Source: Cephalothrix spiralis (lineage: Eukaryota > Nemertea > Palaeonemertea > Archinemertea > Cephalotrichidae). Taken from it: a DNA stretch of 11,246 bases. The translations under genes were made by a program, and so were the position numbers. The notes below the pieces were generated by a model. That model had not been told where the DNA came from. It made no database searches and worked only from the letters and a program-made list of their open reading frames with translations. Within the stretch, counting starts at the first letter, position 1. Each line of letters opens with the position of its first letter. Positions 1 through 8,073 of this stretch are shown here, one piece after another. The DNA lies in contig JAUCNG010377593.1 in assembly GCA_032353305.1 (NCBI GenBank), forward strand, positions 1 through 11,246, in the 5' to 3' direction.

Positions 1-127
1 CCAATACAATCGGTTGTTCCAGCTCCATGTGTCGTTTTATCGCACTCTCTGTTTCGTAATCTTGTTCCTCCTTTACAGGTTTTAGAACATGGCGACCAGT
101 TACCCCATTCTTTCCAGACCCCGGGTC
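1..127 (-). CDS. TSP1 domain exon, third in gene, cut by window edge
   Basis: The exon opens after a pyrimidine-rich acceptor ending CTCTAG, in phase 1, and runs off the window after 41 full codons. The translation contains VWKEWGNWSPCSKTC followed by GGTRLRNREC, the typical TSP1 pattern of spaced tryptophans, the CSxTC pair and an RxRxC strand; a fourth cysteine (TDC) comes just before the edge. About two thirds of a normal 55-60 residue TSP1 domain is present. The second TSP1 exon (1207-1380) ends with a single A in phase 1. Joined to the GA that opens this exon, it gives an Arg codon and the sequence HPCTRPGVWKEW, a normal TSP1-to-TSP1 linker. TSP1 domains are extracellular adhesion modules that bind glycosaminoglycans and other proteins and are often C-mannosylated on these tryptophans; which applies here is unknown. 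Confidence 0.9.
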
Positions 128-1206
128 CTAGAGTAGAAAAATGATATCACATTACAATTTGACGGAAAAAATGGTAAGAAGAAAGCCCACCCAACGCTTT
201 TGAGTAAAGGCGGGAAGTGCTGACATGAAACGGCAGGCGGCGGCCGATTATTTTTGGCAACGGCGGCAGCGTCCGCTAAGCTTGACTATACCGGCGGCCG
301 GCATTATGCAAAACATCATAGTTTTTGAAGACCCTGTCAATATTCGAAAAATGAAATGAAAATATGAACTTGAAATAAATCAAAAATTTAGAACATCATA
401 TCATTATAGTACAGTTAGTACAATTTTTACTAACTAAAAGATCGAGCATCCTTGGCCTATATATGTAATGTAGCCTGTAGGCCTAATAATGATTATTAAA
501 GAAGGATACTAGAACTCTCGGCGGCGCGCTGTAAAAATATCGCGGCGGCGAAGCGCGGCAGCGCACACGTCTGGATGCGACATACATGAAATGGGATATT
601 TTATAAAATTCAAAATAAGGTAAGACTTTTGACAGTAAATAATAAGTTTATTTGATGAATATGAAAGTGTCGGGTCTTGAACTCTTTTGACAACATATCT
701 ATTATGCTTAGAGTTTTACTGGCGGTAATGTGCGAATCTATAAAAGCCCTTGGGCCCTGTACAGGATACAAGGACCAATACGTGGGCTGCACCAAGAGTC
801 ATAGTTCTAAGTACTCTTGGATCCCATTGCATGCCCGAGAGAATCGTTATACAAATGAAGGCATTTTCCTCCTCATGACGTCGTCGAATATTTACAGACC
901 AAAATGAGAGCAGAAAAAACGTCAGATGTTAAGAAATATTTATAAATTTAGATTTGCAATTGTTTTTAATTTCCCGACGAGATATTTTGAAAAGTCAATC
1001 CGTAAGGCAGTCAAATAAAAAAGACTTTAAAAAGCGGTTATTATTTATTAGCGATAATCGTGAAATATTATATAATACAGTATTTATGTTTTATAACTGC
1101 CATTATTAGGTAAAGTCAATCGCGAAGAAGAATTTATTTATTATAATAAACTATTTGAGTATATCGCTTTTAAATGTATTCCGTTATCAAGAAGTAGAGC
1201 ACTTAC
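128..1206 (-). other. Intron between TSP1 exons 2 and 3
   Basis: GTAAGT follows the exon ending at 1207 and CTCTAG precedes the exon starting at 127. The interval is AT-rich apart from GCGGC-rich patches near 230-310 and 510-580. Open frames on both strands around 610-907 show no convincing domain. The only suggestive peptide is a short FIDSHITAS at about 720-756 on the minus strand (see findings). Confidence 0.75.
230..580. repeat. GCGGC-rich patch pair in AT-rich intron
   Basis: Two GC-rich blocks, about 230-305 and 515-575, are built of irregular GGCGGC/GCGGCAGCG words; GCGGCAGCG occurs in both (near 263 and 553). The sequence between them is AT-rich. The arrangement suggests the two ends of a degenerate repeat element, but no clean terminal repeat or target duplication was found. 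Confidence 0.4.
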
Positions 1207-1380
1207 TTGTACATGGGTGAGGGTTACAAGTCTGTGTTTCATTGCCTCCATTTGACGGCTCGCAATCTTTTCCACCATGTGATGGACCAACACATGATCT
1301 CGTCCTATATAAAATACCACCACCACAAGATTTGCTGCACCCCACGCTCCACTCGGACCAATTACCCCATACACCGTCAG
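1207..1380 (-). CDS. TSP1 domain exon, second in gene (complete)
   Basis: A complete TSP1 module in one symmetric phase 1-1 exon of 174 nt. The acceptor is TTAATTTTCAG and the donor a perfect GTAAGT. The peptide begins [18 protein letters not shown] and continues through [14 protein letters not shown] and TQTC to end NPHPCT. This gives the three-tryptophan ladder, the arginine strand and six cysteines, in the order expected for TSP1. There is one extra residue between the last tryptophan and the first cysteine compared with the common WSxC spacing. The longest open frame here is in a different, non-coding frame, so the domain is easily missed by ORF length. It joins in frame to the third TSP1 exon downstream. 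The upstream partner is uncertain because its phase does not match exon 5. Confidence 0.93.
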
Positions 1381-1704
1381 CTGAAAATTAACGAGCAAAT
1401 AAAGTTGAAACCAATCAGTATTATATCTAAATACATAAATTACGATTTTATTTCCTTATTCATTATATTTTAAAAGCTCATATTTCGCTTACTATACTGT
1501 TAGTAAAATGACAAAGGTAATGATACAGGTATTTTAAATATTTTTTGAAATATTTGAGATAGGAAATTGTTTTATCGTAACTATAAATTGTTTGAGGCCC
1601 TGTAAGAATCTGTAAGCATAACGAGGTCAAATTTTCCCTTGGCCCCAGCTATTTTCTTTTATGGCAAGAGCGATAAAGCACTCTGTTTATGATCAACTAA
1701 CATA

Positions 1705-1860
1705 AATGCACCAGTCAATGAAATGCACCGGGGGTGGTCAAAATAGCGATGCTTAGCGCAAGCGCTAGGATAGCTCAAAGCGTTACTAAGCATTGCCGGG
1801 GCAGGGACAACTTTTTGATCGCTATGATGCTATCCGCTGTCACTGGACCACCCATTTTTT
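1705..1860. mobile_element. AGCG-rich non-autonomous DNA element, copy A
   Basis: The left border reads AATGCACCAGTCAATGAAAT, then GCACCGGG and a GGTGGTC / AAAATAGCG motif. The interior has repeated GCTTAGCGC, AGCGCTAGGATAG and ACTAAGCATTGCC words. The right side (about 1815-1855) carries ATCGCTATGATGCTATCC and GGACCACCC, an approximate inverted counterpart of the GGGTGGTC start. The 28-nt outer border (1705-1732) recurs exactly, inverted, at 6787-6814, so this is a dispersed family. There is no transposase frame, so it is probably a MITE-like element. The right boundary is approximate. Confidence 0.6.
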
Positions 1861-1924
1861 ATATTTTTTAGAAAAGGATCTTTAAAAATAATTGCGCTCT
1901 GTAGTGCTCACTGAAGCGCTAAAG

Positions 1925-2044
1925 CCTAGCGCACACTAGTCCGCAAGAACGCAACAAAATCAAACATGTAATCCTAACCAACACTAATTCGCATAATCTT
2001 AGAAACGCGAGAAGGATCGCATCAAAATTCCTAGTGTGCGCAGG
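1925..2044. mobile_element. Small inverted-repeat element with GCGCACACTAG ends
   Basis: CCTAGCGCACACTAG at 1925-1939 is answered by CTAGTGTGCGCAGG at 2031-2044, an inverted repeat of about 14 nt with one gap, spanning 120 bp with no coding capacity. It sits next to the AGCG element, and a CGCTAGGATC word follows at about 2060, so it may be part of a larger composite element. Confidence 0.45.
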
Positions 2045-2413
2045 TGTGCGGGGACATAATCGCTAGGATCTATCCTAGTTTTTAAAATAGTTCTTTACCA
2101 CATGCCCTCTGCTACATGCTCCTTACAGAGTCTCAGTGTTCTACTATAACGAAAAAGTATTAACCACTAGGCTAATTAAGTGTTCCCTATAGGCCTATTA
2201 TGCTTATAATAAAGACATAATAGTTTATCATACCTGGATTTCCTGTAGACACAAAAAGATGCAAAATATAATTAAAATTTCAGAAATTTAGCAAAGCTAA
2301 TAAAATGTTAAAAATTCCAAACCCATGCAATGCAATTTACAGAATACATTTATGGCGCAAAGAGTTTAAATGGGATTAAGCAGGAAATATTGAAATGCCG
2401 CTGGAAAGAAATA

Positions 2414-2502
2414 AGCATGGATTAAAGCATGGATTAACACAAATGATGGATTAAAACATGGATTAACACAAAGGATGGATTAACACAAAGCATGGATTAA
2501 TA
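2414..2502. repeat. Minisatellite of ATGGATTAA units
   Basis: Six copies of ATGGATTAA start at 2417, 2429, 2446, 2458, 2475 and 2492. The spacings are 12, 17, 12, 17 and 17 nt, the longer spacing being filled by CACAAAGG-like sequence. This is a short tandem array with two alternating unit lengths. Confidence 0.85.
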
Positions 2503-2699
2503 CTCGTTATTTTTATCGCAATGAAGGCCTTGACTTTTTTAAACAAATCTCGTCACTGAGGTAACGCAGGCCTCAGGACGCTTGAATAACGCATATATAG
2601 ATATGTTACATTGAAAACCCTTATTGGCTACAATTTAAAATAGTACATGCATTTTTTATAACATTTATATTGTTAATACAGAACGAAGCGAGGCAAGAC

Positions 2700-3034
2700 A
2701 ATTTTGCGTTTCAATACCGAGGGAGTCTGTTCACGAATTAACGAGCCAAAAATCGACTTTCACGGAGCACGAACGTTTTATTCCATTTTTATCACTGGCT
2801 CCACGCAGTTGGACATGTTGGAAGCCATGTTTTTCAAATGTAAAGACTGGACTGGTACCCGAACGGTTTTCCGCTCCTGAAGACAGCATTATCTGAGAAG
2901 TCACGTTTCACGCCCAAATAAGGTTTAAAATCACGCTGCACGTAACGGGTATACGGCTTGCACGATGCACGCTGTCAGGGGAAATGTTTTGGCAAATCAC
3001 GCTGCACGTTTTAAACCGTTACCCCCCCCCCCCT
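2700..3034. repeat. CACG-rich repeat patch with poly-C tract
   Basis: The stretch is dense in CACG/TCACG words and includes TCACGCTGCACG twice (about 2931 and 2997), GCACGATGCACGCTG, CACGTTTCACG and CACGGAGCACGAACG. It ends in a run of 12 C at 3022-3033. It looks like degenerate repetitive DNA; incidental open frames on either strand give no recognisable protein. A CAGTGGCGTATCCAGG-like word on the minus strand near 3295-3310 may be another repeat border. Confidence 0.5.
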
Positions 3035-4773
3035 CATTACCAAATTTAAGCGTTTTTTACAATTTTGGCCGAGATGCCTTAAGACTTCAAACCTTGGAGC
3101 CCATACGGTTAAATAATGTACAGGTTGAATTCGTTGGGGCCCTTAGGAAGCTAAGCCTCAAAACCGTCCTAAAGAGTGTTTACTAAGGTCAATGCATTTC
3201 ACAGATGCGATATCTTCGGCTCGCTGAATTTGTATGTGTATTCATATTTAGTTGACTCAAATTGAGTCCTTGTTCTCGTGAAAAAGGTTGACCTGGATAC
3301 GCCACTGAATTCAATAAAAATCAATTTTTCAAAAATCTCGTCGTCCGCGGCAAAAAATGGAATTTTGACCTTATTCAATTCAAATTCAATACAATTCCGT
3401 CGGTGGTGGGTCCATTAACCAAAAAGAAAATGCATAAAAGCTATAGCCTAGATGGTAAAATAGGGCAGTCTTAAAGGAATGATAGAATCAGAATGTACAT
3501 AATCAATTATTCATTGGCTTTGAAATTGCCCATGGGTTTTTAGAAAGCTCGACACTACTGGAAGATTTATAAAAAGCTGGCGATAGCAACGAAAAGTTAT
3601 GGCAGCAAATAACTTTTAGTACCTCCGAAATGCGTTGAAAATTCTGTCAAATCAGCTATCTGAAATCAATGTCGATTTAAAAATTAAATTTATACAGTTC
3701 TGAAATAAATTATACAGAAATAGATTTCAAATATTTTAGGGAAATGTGTAAATTACTGTTATTACAGATATTATTAGGGTATTACTAAGATTCTAATTAT
3801 GCCATTTTGCACACAAATTATATTGACGCCTACAGCCTCTATAAGTCCTATAAATGACGGGCCGGGTAGAGAACGTAATTTGCGGAGAGTAAATCGGAAT
3901 GTAATTATGCTAGAATAAAAAAAGGTTAAGATATACATACCTGCAGTGTTTGAATGAGAATTTTATAGGGCCTATACTACTACATTGTATTAAAGGCATA
4001 ATATATATCTGGTTCATGTTTTAAATGATACGGTAATGTTAAGCCATTTATTAATTCAAATAAAATGGAACATATGATACTTGTTTTTTTAGTTTGCTTT
4101 TATTATTAATTTGTTTTCAAGTTCTTAATTTGTATCATTCATATCGTAAGTTTTATAATTGAAATAACATTAATTTAATGTAAAATAATGTCATTGTGCG
4201 AAAGATAAAATGTAAGAAAATCCTTGATCGCCAAAGTTTATTGCTCTATTTCTCCACAATATTTAGTCAGCGTTCCTGCAAAATAAAAAATTAATCCAAT
4301 TTTACGGGAATAATATGGGGAGAAATGTTAGTGTTTTAAATGCAATTACGACGAATTTCCAGATTAACTTAAGGGGCAGTAAATTGTCAACATTAATATT
4401 TAGAACAATAGATGGCAGATTAATTTGCATCTCCCTGAATTTTGTTACATTTATGCCTCTGAAAGCAACTATACACAACCTCCTACCACCTTACCAAGCA
4501 AGCAGAAAACACAAAAAAACAGCTACCATAACATGATTTTACTAATTCGGCTGGACCAAACACGGGACCTATATTTTTTGAAAACTGTTTTCTAGTTTTA
4601 TATGTATGCGCAGTTCAGATTTAGCTCTGCGCATGCACGAATCGGAAATTAACACGGAATACTTGGTCATTATGGTCACATTTCTGTTTGTTGGTAATAC
4701 ATTACGTAGCGAAATAACTCAAAATGGGACAACAGGTTTTTTTACAGTTCTGAAAACATACATTATATCTTAC

Positions 4774-4825
4774 CCCCAACACTCCAGAGGACCAACAGTA
4801 TATTCTCCCTTTTCGTCGTCATTTC
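4774..4825 (-). CDS. Exon 5: C-terminal tail of CNTNAP-type fibrinogen-like domain
   Basis: A 52-nt exon between the acceptor TTTTTTAAAG and the donor GTAAGA. In phase 1 it encodes NDDEKGEYTVGPLECW and leaves GG of a further Gly codon. Joined to exon 4 it reads AGDTGNDDEKGEYTVGPLEC. Contactin-associated proteins have a very similar segment at this point, where a GDT motif is followed by a charged linker and a Y-x-V/L-G-P-L-x-C-x-G motif that closes the fibrinogen-like domain before the next laminin-G domain. The phase fit at the acceptor and the motif together make this small exon credible despite its length. It ends in phase 2, which does not match the next recognised exon, so what follows the domain in this protein is unknown. 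The acceptor uses AAAG rather than the commoner YAG. Confidence 0.85.
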
Positions 4826-5324
4826 CTTTAAAAAATAAGAAGAGTTGTTTACCGGGATTGACATTTATGTACGCTCAGCAAAGTTCAACGAACTTTGGTA
4901 TAAAGTTACCCTTTATGACTATCTCCGCAAGATCACGCAATTTAGATTGACCGCTGGTCTAGACTGGCAATTGAGAGGTGATGGTGTCCGTGCGAACATC
5001 CAAACAGAATCTCATGTGATTTAACTGAATTAACTGAAACTTGCTGGAATAATACCAAACTTATATAACTTTGACCCTCTTTTCAACTTCCATCGAGGTG
5101 ATCCGAAACGATTTGTAGAGTTGTGAGCGCTTGTCTTATGAGTTTTTGGACGGTTTAGTAATATTAATGATTTTCTATGCTTCTATCATTTGGGAAATAT
5201 CCTGAATTTTACAGATAGCCTGGGGGTAATTAATAAGGGCAGTTTCAATAATTATGAGCATTTACCTAGCTTAGACCTATCCCGCACTATAAGCTATTTT
5301 CTATATACCGATTAGCAGTGGGGT

Positions 5325-5489
5325 TTACCTCAAAGGGAGGGACAGCGTCCAATATTTAACCTGACCGTGCCGCCACCCAGGAGGTAGTGTACGCTGAAGA
5401 ACTTGACCTAGGGTCTTCCCGATGGAAAGTATAGTGTCGAGCCCGAGTCTCGAAACCGGGACCTCCGGAGAATACTGAACGATCACTGA
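5325..5489 (-). mobile_element. tRNA-derived SINE abutting a splice donor
   Basis: On the minus strand this GC-richer stretch begins GGTCAGTGATCGTTCAG, resembling a tRNA A box (AGCTCAGTGGTTAGAG type). It continues through an anticodon-arm-like TTCTCCGGAGG to GGTCCCGGTTTCGAGACTCG, a slightly diverged B box (5445-5457), then a body of about 110 nt with no tRNA similarity. This is the layout of a tRNA-derived SINE, with the first few bases of the tRNA head missing. The 3' end is approximate (near CCTTTGAGGTAAAC). The head starts right at the 3' edge of exon 4, so its A-box region coincides with the exon's GTCAGT donor. Confidence 0.65.
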
Positions 5490-5490
5490 C

Positions 5491-5705
5491 CTGTATCTCC
5501 AGCTTGAATACGGGTTATCGGCAAATCCTTTTTGTATGTTATATACCCTTCGTCAACACGCCAAACATTATCATTCGCGTCACAGTTGCACTTATTTTTC
5601 ACGTCACTGCAAGTGCCATTTTCTCCACAAGCACAGGTCATCAACAAACTGTTCCTGTCGTGAATTGGAGTTACGCCACCCCAGTATGCAGCAGGATCTC
5701 CAGAT
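5491..5705 (-). CDS. Exon 4: cysteine-rich core of CNTNAP-type fibrinogen-like domain
   Basis: A 215-nt exon running from the acceptor TTTTTTCCAG (phase 2) to the donor GTCAGT (phase 1). The translation starts SGDPAAYWGGV and contains TCACGENGTCSDVKNKCNCD, then VWRVDEGYITYKKDLPITRI and QAGDT. This is the hallmark segment of the contactin-associated-protein family fibrinogen-like domain: a YWGG motif, a CACG...C...CNCDA cysteine cluster, W..D.G..T/SYK..LP and a closing GDT. Five cysteines (about residues 216-233 of the spliced segment) match the family spacing. Exon 3 ends with CG; joined to this exon's first A it completes an Arg codon and gives TYWTGRSGDPAAYWGG. A longer upstream open frame continues to about 5902 but is intron, because the conserved sequence starts exactly at the acceptor. 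The donor is unusual because it touches a SINE. Confidence 0.95.
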
Positions 5706-6068
5706 CTGGAAAAAATCAATAACTGTGCTAAAATTGAGCAATGTTTGAAAGTAATATAGTTTGTGCAACACATTAAGAGTGAGTCAAGACAAAGATTGAA
5801 TCCTTGAATTCGAATGCCGCTACAGACGGCTCTTGTTTTTATGTCAGATATTTGCAAGTTTTTTTTTACCTGAGACATATATTTCAAATTGTATTCACTC
5901 AATTTCTGTCACAATAAACACTGGCCTCCTAATTAGACCCTCCTAAACAAACAAAAAAGCGCGTGCTTCACGTTGTCATAGTCACCCTGTCATTTACCTC
6001 TTCATACATGGGAAGGATGAAGGGGTTTTTCAAACGGATCACGTTATCGATAAAATGGTTTTTTTCCC
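5706..6068 (-). other. Intron sequence upstream of exon 4, no further feature seen
   Basis: AT-rich intronic DNA. An open frame with a methionine reads into exon 4 from about 5902, and there is a GTAAAA donor-like site after TCTCAG near 5870. Neither has supporting similarity, and the frame carries no domain before the exon 4 acceptor. Confidence 0.6.
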
Positions 6069-6380
6069 GATCTCGTTACGGAATGTTGCAATCCCGTTAC
6101 AAAGCGAGAGCCGACTTTCCCGTTTCCCGATCACGATATGCATACAATTTTTCAAATTCAATTTCCCATTATCTTCCCAAATTCTTCCAAATCCCGTTCC
6201 GTAACTCCCGTTTGTGATTTTAGGGTTTATCCCAATTCCGTTGGATTTCACGATCCCGTTAAGGAAAAATGCAATCCCATTACAGAGTGACATTCCTGTT
6301 TTCCGATCCCGTTACGTACAGATTTCCGTTTCCTATTCCGTTACTCAAATTATTCTAAATGCCGATCCGGTTTAATGTAA
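6069..6380. repeat. Two diverged 183-bp tandem units rich in CCCGTTACG
   Basis: GATCTCGTTACGGAATGTTG at 6069 is matched by GATCCCGTTAAGGAAAAATG at 6252. GCAATCCCGTTACAAAG (6088) is matched by GCAATCCCATTACAGAG (6271), and a CCGATC-ACG / CCGATCCCGTTACG segment follows in both, giving a constant 183-bp offset. Scattered CCCGTT, TTCCCG and CCGTTAC words fill the rest. No coding potential was recognised; the opposing open frames here are a by-product of the repeat. Confidence 0.7.
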
Positions 6381-6382
6381 TT

Positions 6383-6814
6383 CCCCGGGGGGTGGGTTGA
6401 TGCCGGAAAGTGTCAAAATAGCGACGCTAAGAGAGATCTTAGCGCTAGAAATCTGTGAATCATCCCCTTCAGCGCGAAGTCCCAAGTTGGGATGGCGGTA
6501 CATAGCGCTTCAAAAAAATTCTTTCAAAAAGCAAAACAAAGATGAAAGTTATTCTTTCTTAAATTTGTTCTGTTTTTTGCTCTTTCTTAAATTTCCTTTT
6601 TTTGCTCGTTTGTTCCATTTGCAAGCGGATTTTTTCTATAAAAATAAAAAATATATGAAAATCCCCGCCCCTATGGGCCAACCATACGGGCATCCATAGC
6701 GACAGCTAGCGATCGAGAAACTGTCCCCGCCTGCGATGCCTAGCAACCCTTTGATCTTAGCGCTACCCAGCGCTATTTTGACATTTCCCGGTGCATTTCA
6801 TTGACTGGTGCATT
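6383..6814. mobile_element. AGCGCT-rich terminal-inverted-repeat element, copy B
   Basis: The left arm (about 6402-6446) reads CCGGAAAGTGTCAAAATAGCG and then CTAAGAGAGATCTTAGCGCT. The right arm, read on the minus strand from about 6790, reads CGGGAAATGTCAAAATAGCG, then CTGGGTAGCGCTAAGATC. They form an imperfect terminal inverted repeat of about 40 nt around a 300-bp AT-rich, T-run interior. The outermost right 28 nt (6787-6814) are the exact reverse complement of the border of the element at 1705. The left outer part is CCCCGGGGGGTGGG. There is no transposase, so it is MITE-like. The chance open frame at 6397-6699 is not a gene. Confidence 0.7.
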
Positions 6815-6853
6815 ACCACTCCACCCTCTCAAATGTACAATGTTTTTACATAC

Positions 6854-7091
6854 CGTCCAGTCCAATAGGTGTATTTTGAAAGTATCCCATTATGACCACC
6901 CGGTTTAACATTGATACCGGCCGAGATGCAGCGGTAACGGATAAATTGGCGGCAACTTTTGGAGACTTTTATCAACTTGGTGATAATAAATGGAGGGAGA
7001 GTTTCTCCACCAATTTGGTATTTGATTTTTCTTTTAAATTCTCCATTTCCTTCAAATCCATTGACTTCTAATTTTCCCAAACTGTTATGAT
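6854..7091 (-). CDS. Exon 3: central part of CNTNAP-type fibrinogen-like domain
   Basis: A 238-nt exon, phase 1 to phase 2, between the acceptor CTTATTTTAG and the donor GTATGT. It encodes 78 full codons, including HNSLGKLEVNGFEGNGEFKR, IKYQIGG, LIKVSKSCRQFIRYRC and a closing SKYTYWTG. The S-C-x-Q-x-I-x-Y-x-C motif and the preceding hydrophobic strand followed by L-I-x-V-S are characteristic of the middle of CNTNAP fibrinogen-like domains. Exon 2 ends with A and this exon starts with AT, so an Asn codon forms and the join reads VTVFNHNSLG, matching the family's TV-x-H-x turn that replaces the GGGWTV of true fibrinogens. The start is set by the acceptor; a TTG that opens the local frame at 7080 is not an initiation site. 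Confidence 0.93.
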
Positions 7092-7189
7092 CTAAAATAA
7101 GATAAAGATTTTTTTATTCATAAACTTCCCCTTCGATAATTTTATCTTATTTCCGCTAAATGGTCTCCTATAAGCACGTGAATAAAACG

Positions 7190-7370
7190 CGAATAAAATC
7201 CATTGACTACTTCTATTCCAAATCTTCAACTTGCCTATGTTCCCCATCCTCGTTCTCATGGTATTATATCATATTTCATAATTGGCCATATGCATTATGC
7301 TGGGAGAGGCTTTGACAAGTGAGAATGTATGTTCCCGTGTTCCCGTCATTTTTACCAAAATGTTCTCGAT
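7190..7370. repeat. GTTCCCG-word patch, left part
   Basis: TGTTCCCC, TGTTCCCGTGTTCCCGTCA (near 7330) and TGTTCTCG words occur here. The same vocabulary resumes after the hairpin element at 7374-7632. This suggests one degenerate repeat interrupted by a later insertion. Confidence 0.45.
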
Positions 7371-7373
7371 TTC

Positions 7374-7632
7374 GTAAATAATGGTCTCTGACACTCAAAT
7401 GTGACGACTTAATTGTGAATTTGGAGCTATAGAACACATCGTAGGCCCGTTGTGAATTGAAAATGGTTAAAATATGACGCGTGTTTGTGAGAAATTATAG
7501 GAAAAGCTTTTCCTATAATTTCTCACAACGGTCATTATTAGACATGTTCAATTCACAAATGGGCCTACGATGTGTTCTATAGCTCCAAATTCATTTTCAA
7601 GCCACATTTGAGCGTCAGAGACCATTATTTAC
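7374..7632. mobile_element. Hairpin (foldback) element, 259 bp, nearly all inverted repeat
   Basis: The left end GTAAATAATGGTCTCTGAC is mirrored by GTCAGAGACCATTATTTAC at the right end. Inside, TTTGGAGCTATAGAACACAT and CGTAGGCCC are mirrored by GGGCCTACGATGTGTTCTAT and AGCTCCAAA, and the centre is a perfect palindrome AGGAAAAGCTTTTCCT (about 7499-7514). Arms of roughly 125 nt pair almost end to end with a few indels and no loop to speak of. It has no coding capacity and is typical of a foldback MITE or a recent inverted duplication. Confidence 0.9.
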
Positions 7633-7669
7633 AAAATGATTGGGCTTTTCTTCGTTTTTTCTCTCCTTC

Positions 7670-7765
7670 AAATATGATGTTCCCGGTAATGCTATGTTCC
7701 CGTTTTCCTGCACCTTTTTTCTAAGTGTTCCCGTGTTCCCGCCCATTTTACCCCCATGTTCCCGA
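7670..7765. repeat. GTTCCCG-word patch, right part
   Basis: TGTTCCCGGTAATGC, TGTTCCCGTTTTCC, GTGTTCCCGTGTTCCCGCCC and TGTTCCCGAATACC occur in direct orientation, the same word and orientation as near 7330. This is degenerate repetitive sequence split by the hairpin element. Confidence 0.5.
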
Positions 7766-8020
7766 ATACCCCTTACAGAGTCTCCATGATTATGAAATCG
7801 TCCATAAATATGCGTAGTATAAACTCCACTATGAAGGTCAACGGGAAAAGATGCGTGATAAAATCTTTATAAATGATTCAATGGTTGCTGGCCATGTTAC
7901 TTGATATTTTGATTTGTTTCGACATTAATTATTAAATATGTAATCAAATGTTGTGGTGATTATTGTTTCTATATCCTATCGAACACGAAGAAGATTGATG
8001 ACGCCTGTCGCTACTACTTC

Positions 8021-8035
8021 GTGTGTGTGTGTGTG
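8021..8035. repeat. (GT)n microsatellite
   Basis: GTGTGTGTGTGTGTG, a short dinucleotide run following TACTACTTC. Confidence 0.9.
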
Positions 8036-8073
8036 AAAAACATTATAGGTCATACAGGAGGGTCTGGATATTT

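Larger units (their letters stand above)
1381..4773 (-). other. 3.4-kb interval, intronic, probably hiding at least one exon
   Basis: The exon ending at 4774 leaves phase 2 and the exon starting at 1380 needs phase 1. One or more exons whose total length leaves remainder 2 on division by 3 must lie here if both belong to one transcript. No recognisable domain was found. Possible but unproven pieces on the minus strand are a 17-nt block at 2127-2143, which has AG and GTAAGG borders and the right phases, and a strong acceptor before 3909 followed by about 44 open codons in the right phase but without a good donor or known similarity. The rest is AT-rich sequence and the repeats listed separately. 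Confidence 0.7.

Noticed and set aside
1141-1398. 85-codon minus-strand frame over the second TSP1 exon
   Set aside because: It is a shifted frame. The neighbouring frame gives a complete six-cysteine TSP1 domain with good splice borders.
2220-2245. Nine-nt block with AG and GTATGA borders, a possible microexon
   Set aside because: Its length of 9 cannot repair the phase break between exon 5 and the next TSP1 exon, and nothing else supports it.
2695-2912. Open minus-strand frame of about 54 codons after a TTCTCAG acceptor
   Set aside because: It starts in the wrong phase, has no recognisable domain and lies in the CACG-rich repeat patch.
3941-3946. GTATGT donor-like site after CTGCAG on the minus strand
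   Set aside because: No coding sequence with a plausible acceptor and matching phase precedes it.
4315-4950. Two plus-strand open frames of 73 and 114 codons
   Set aside because: No recognised domain. The second runs antisense across exon 5, and the first (with an equally open minus frame) shows no family motif; a vague laminin-G-like FRTIDGRL is too short to use.
5706-5902. Open frame with a methionine reading into exon 4, as if the gene began there
   Set aside because: The conserved sequence begins exactly at the TTTTTTCCAG acceptor and continues in frame from exon 3; the upstream residues have no domain similarity.
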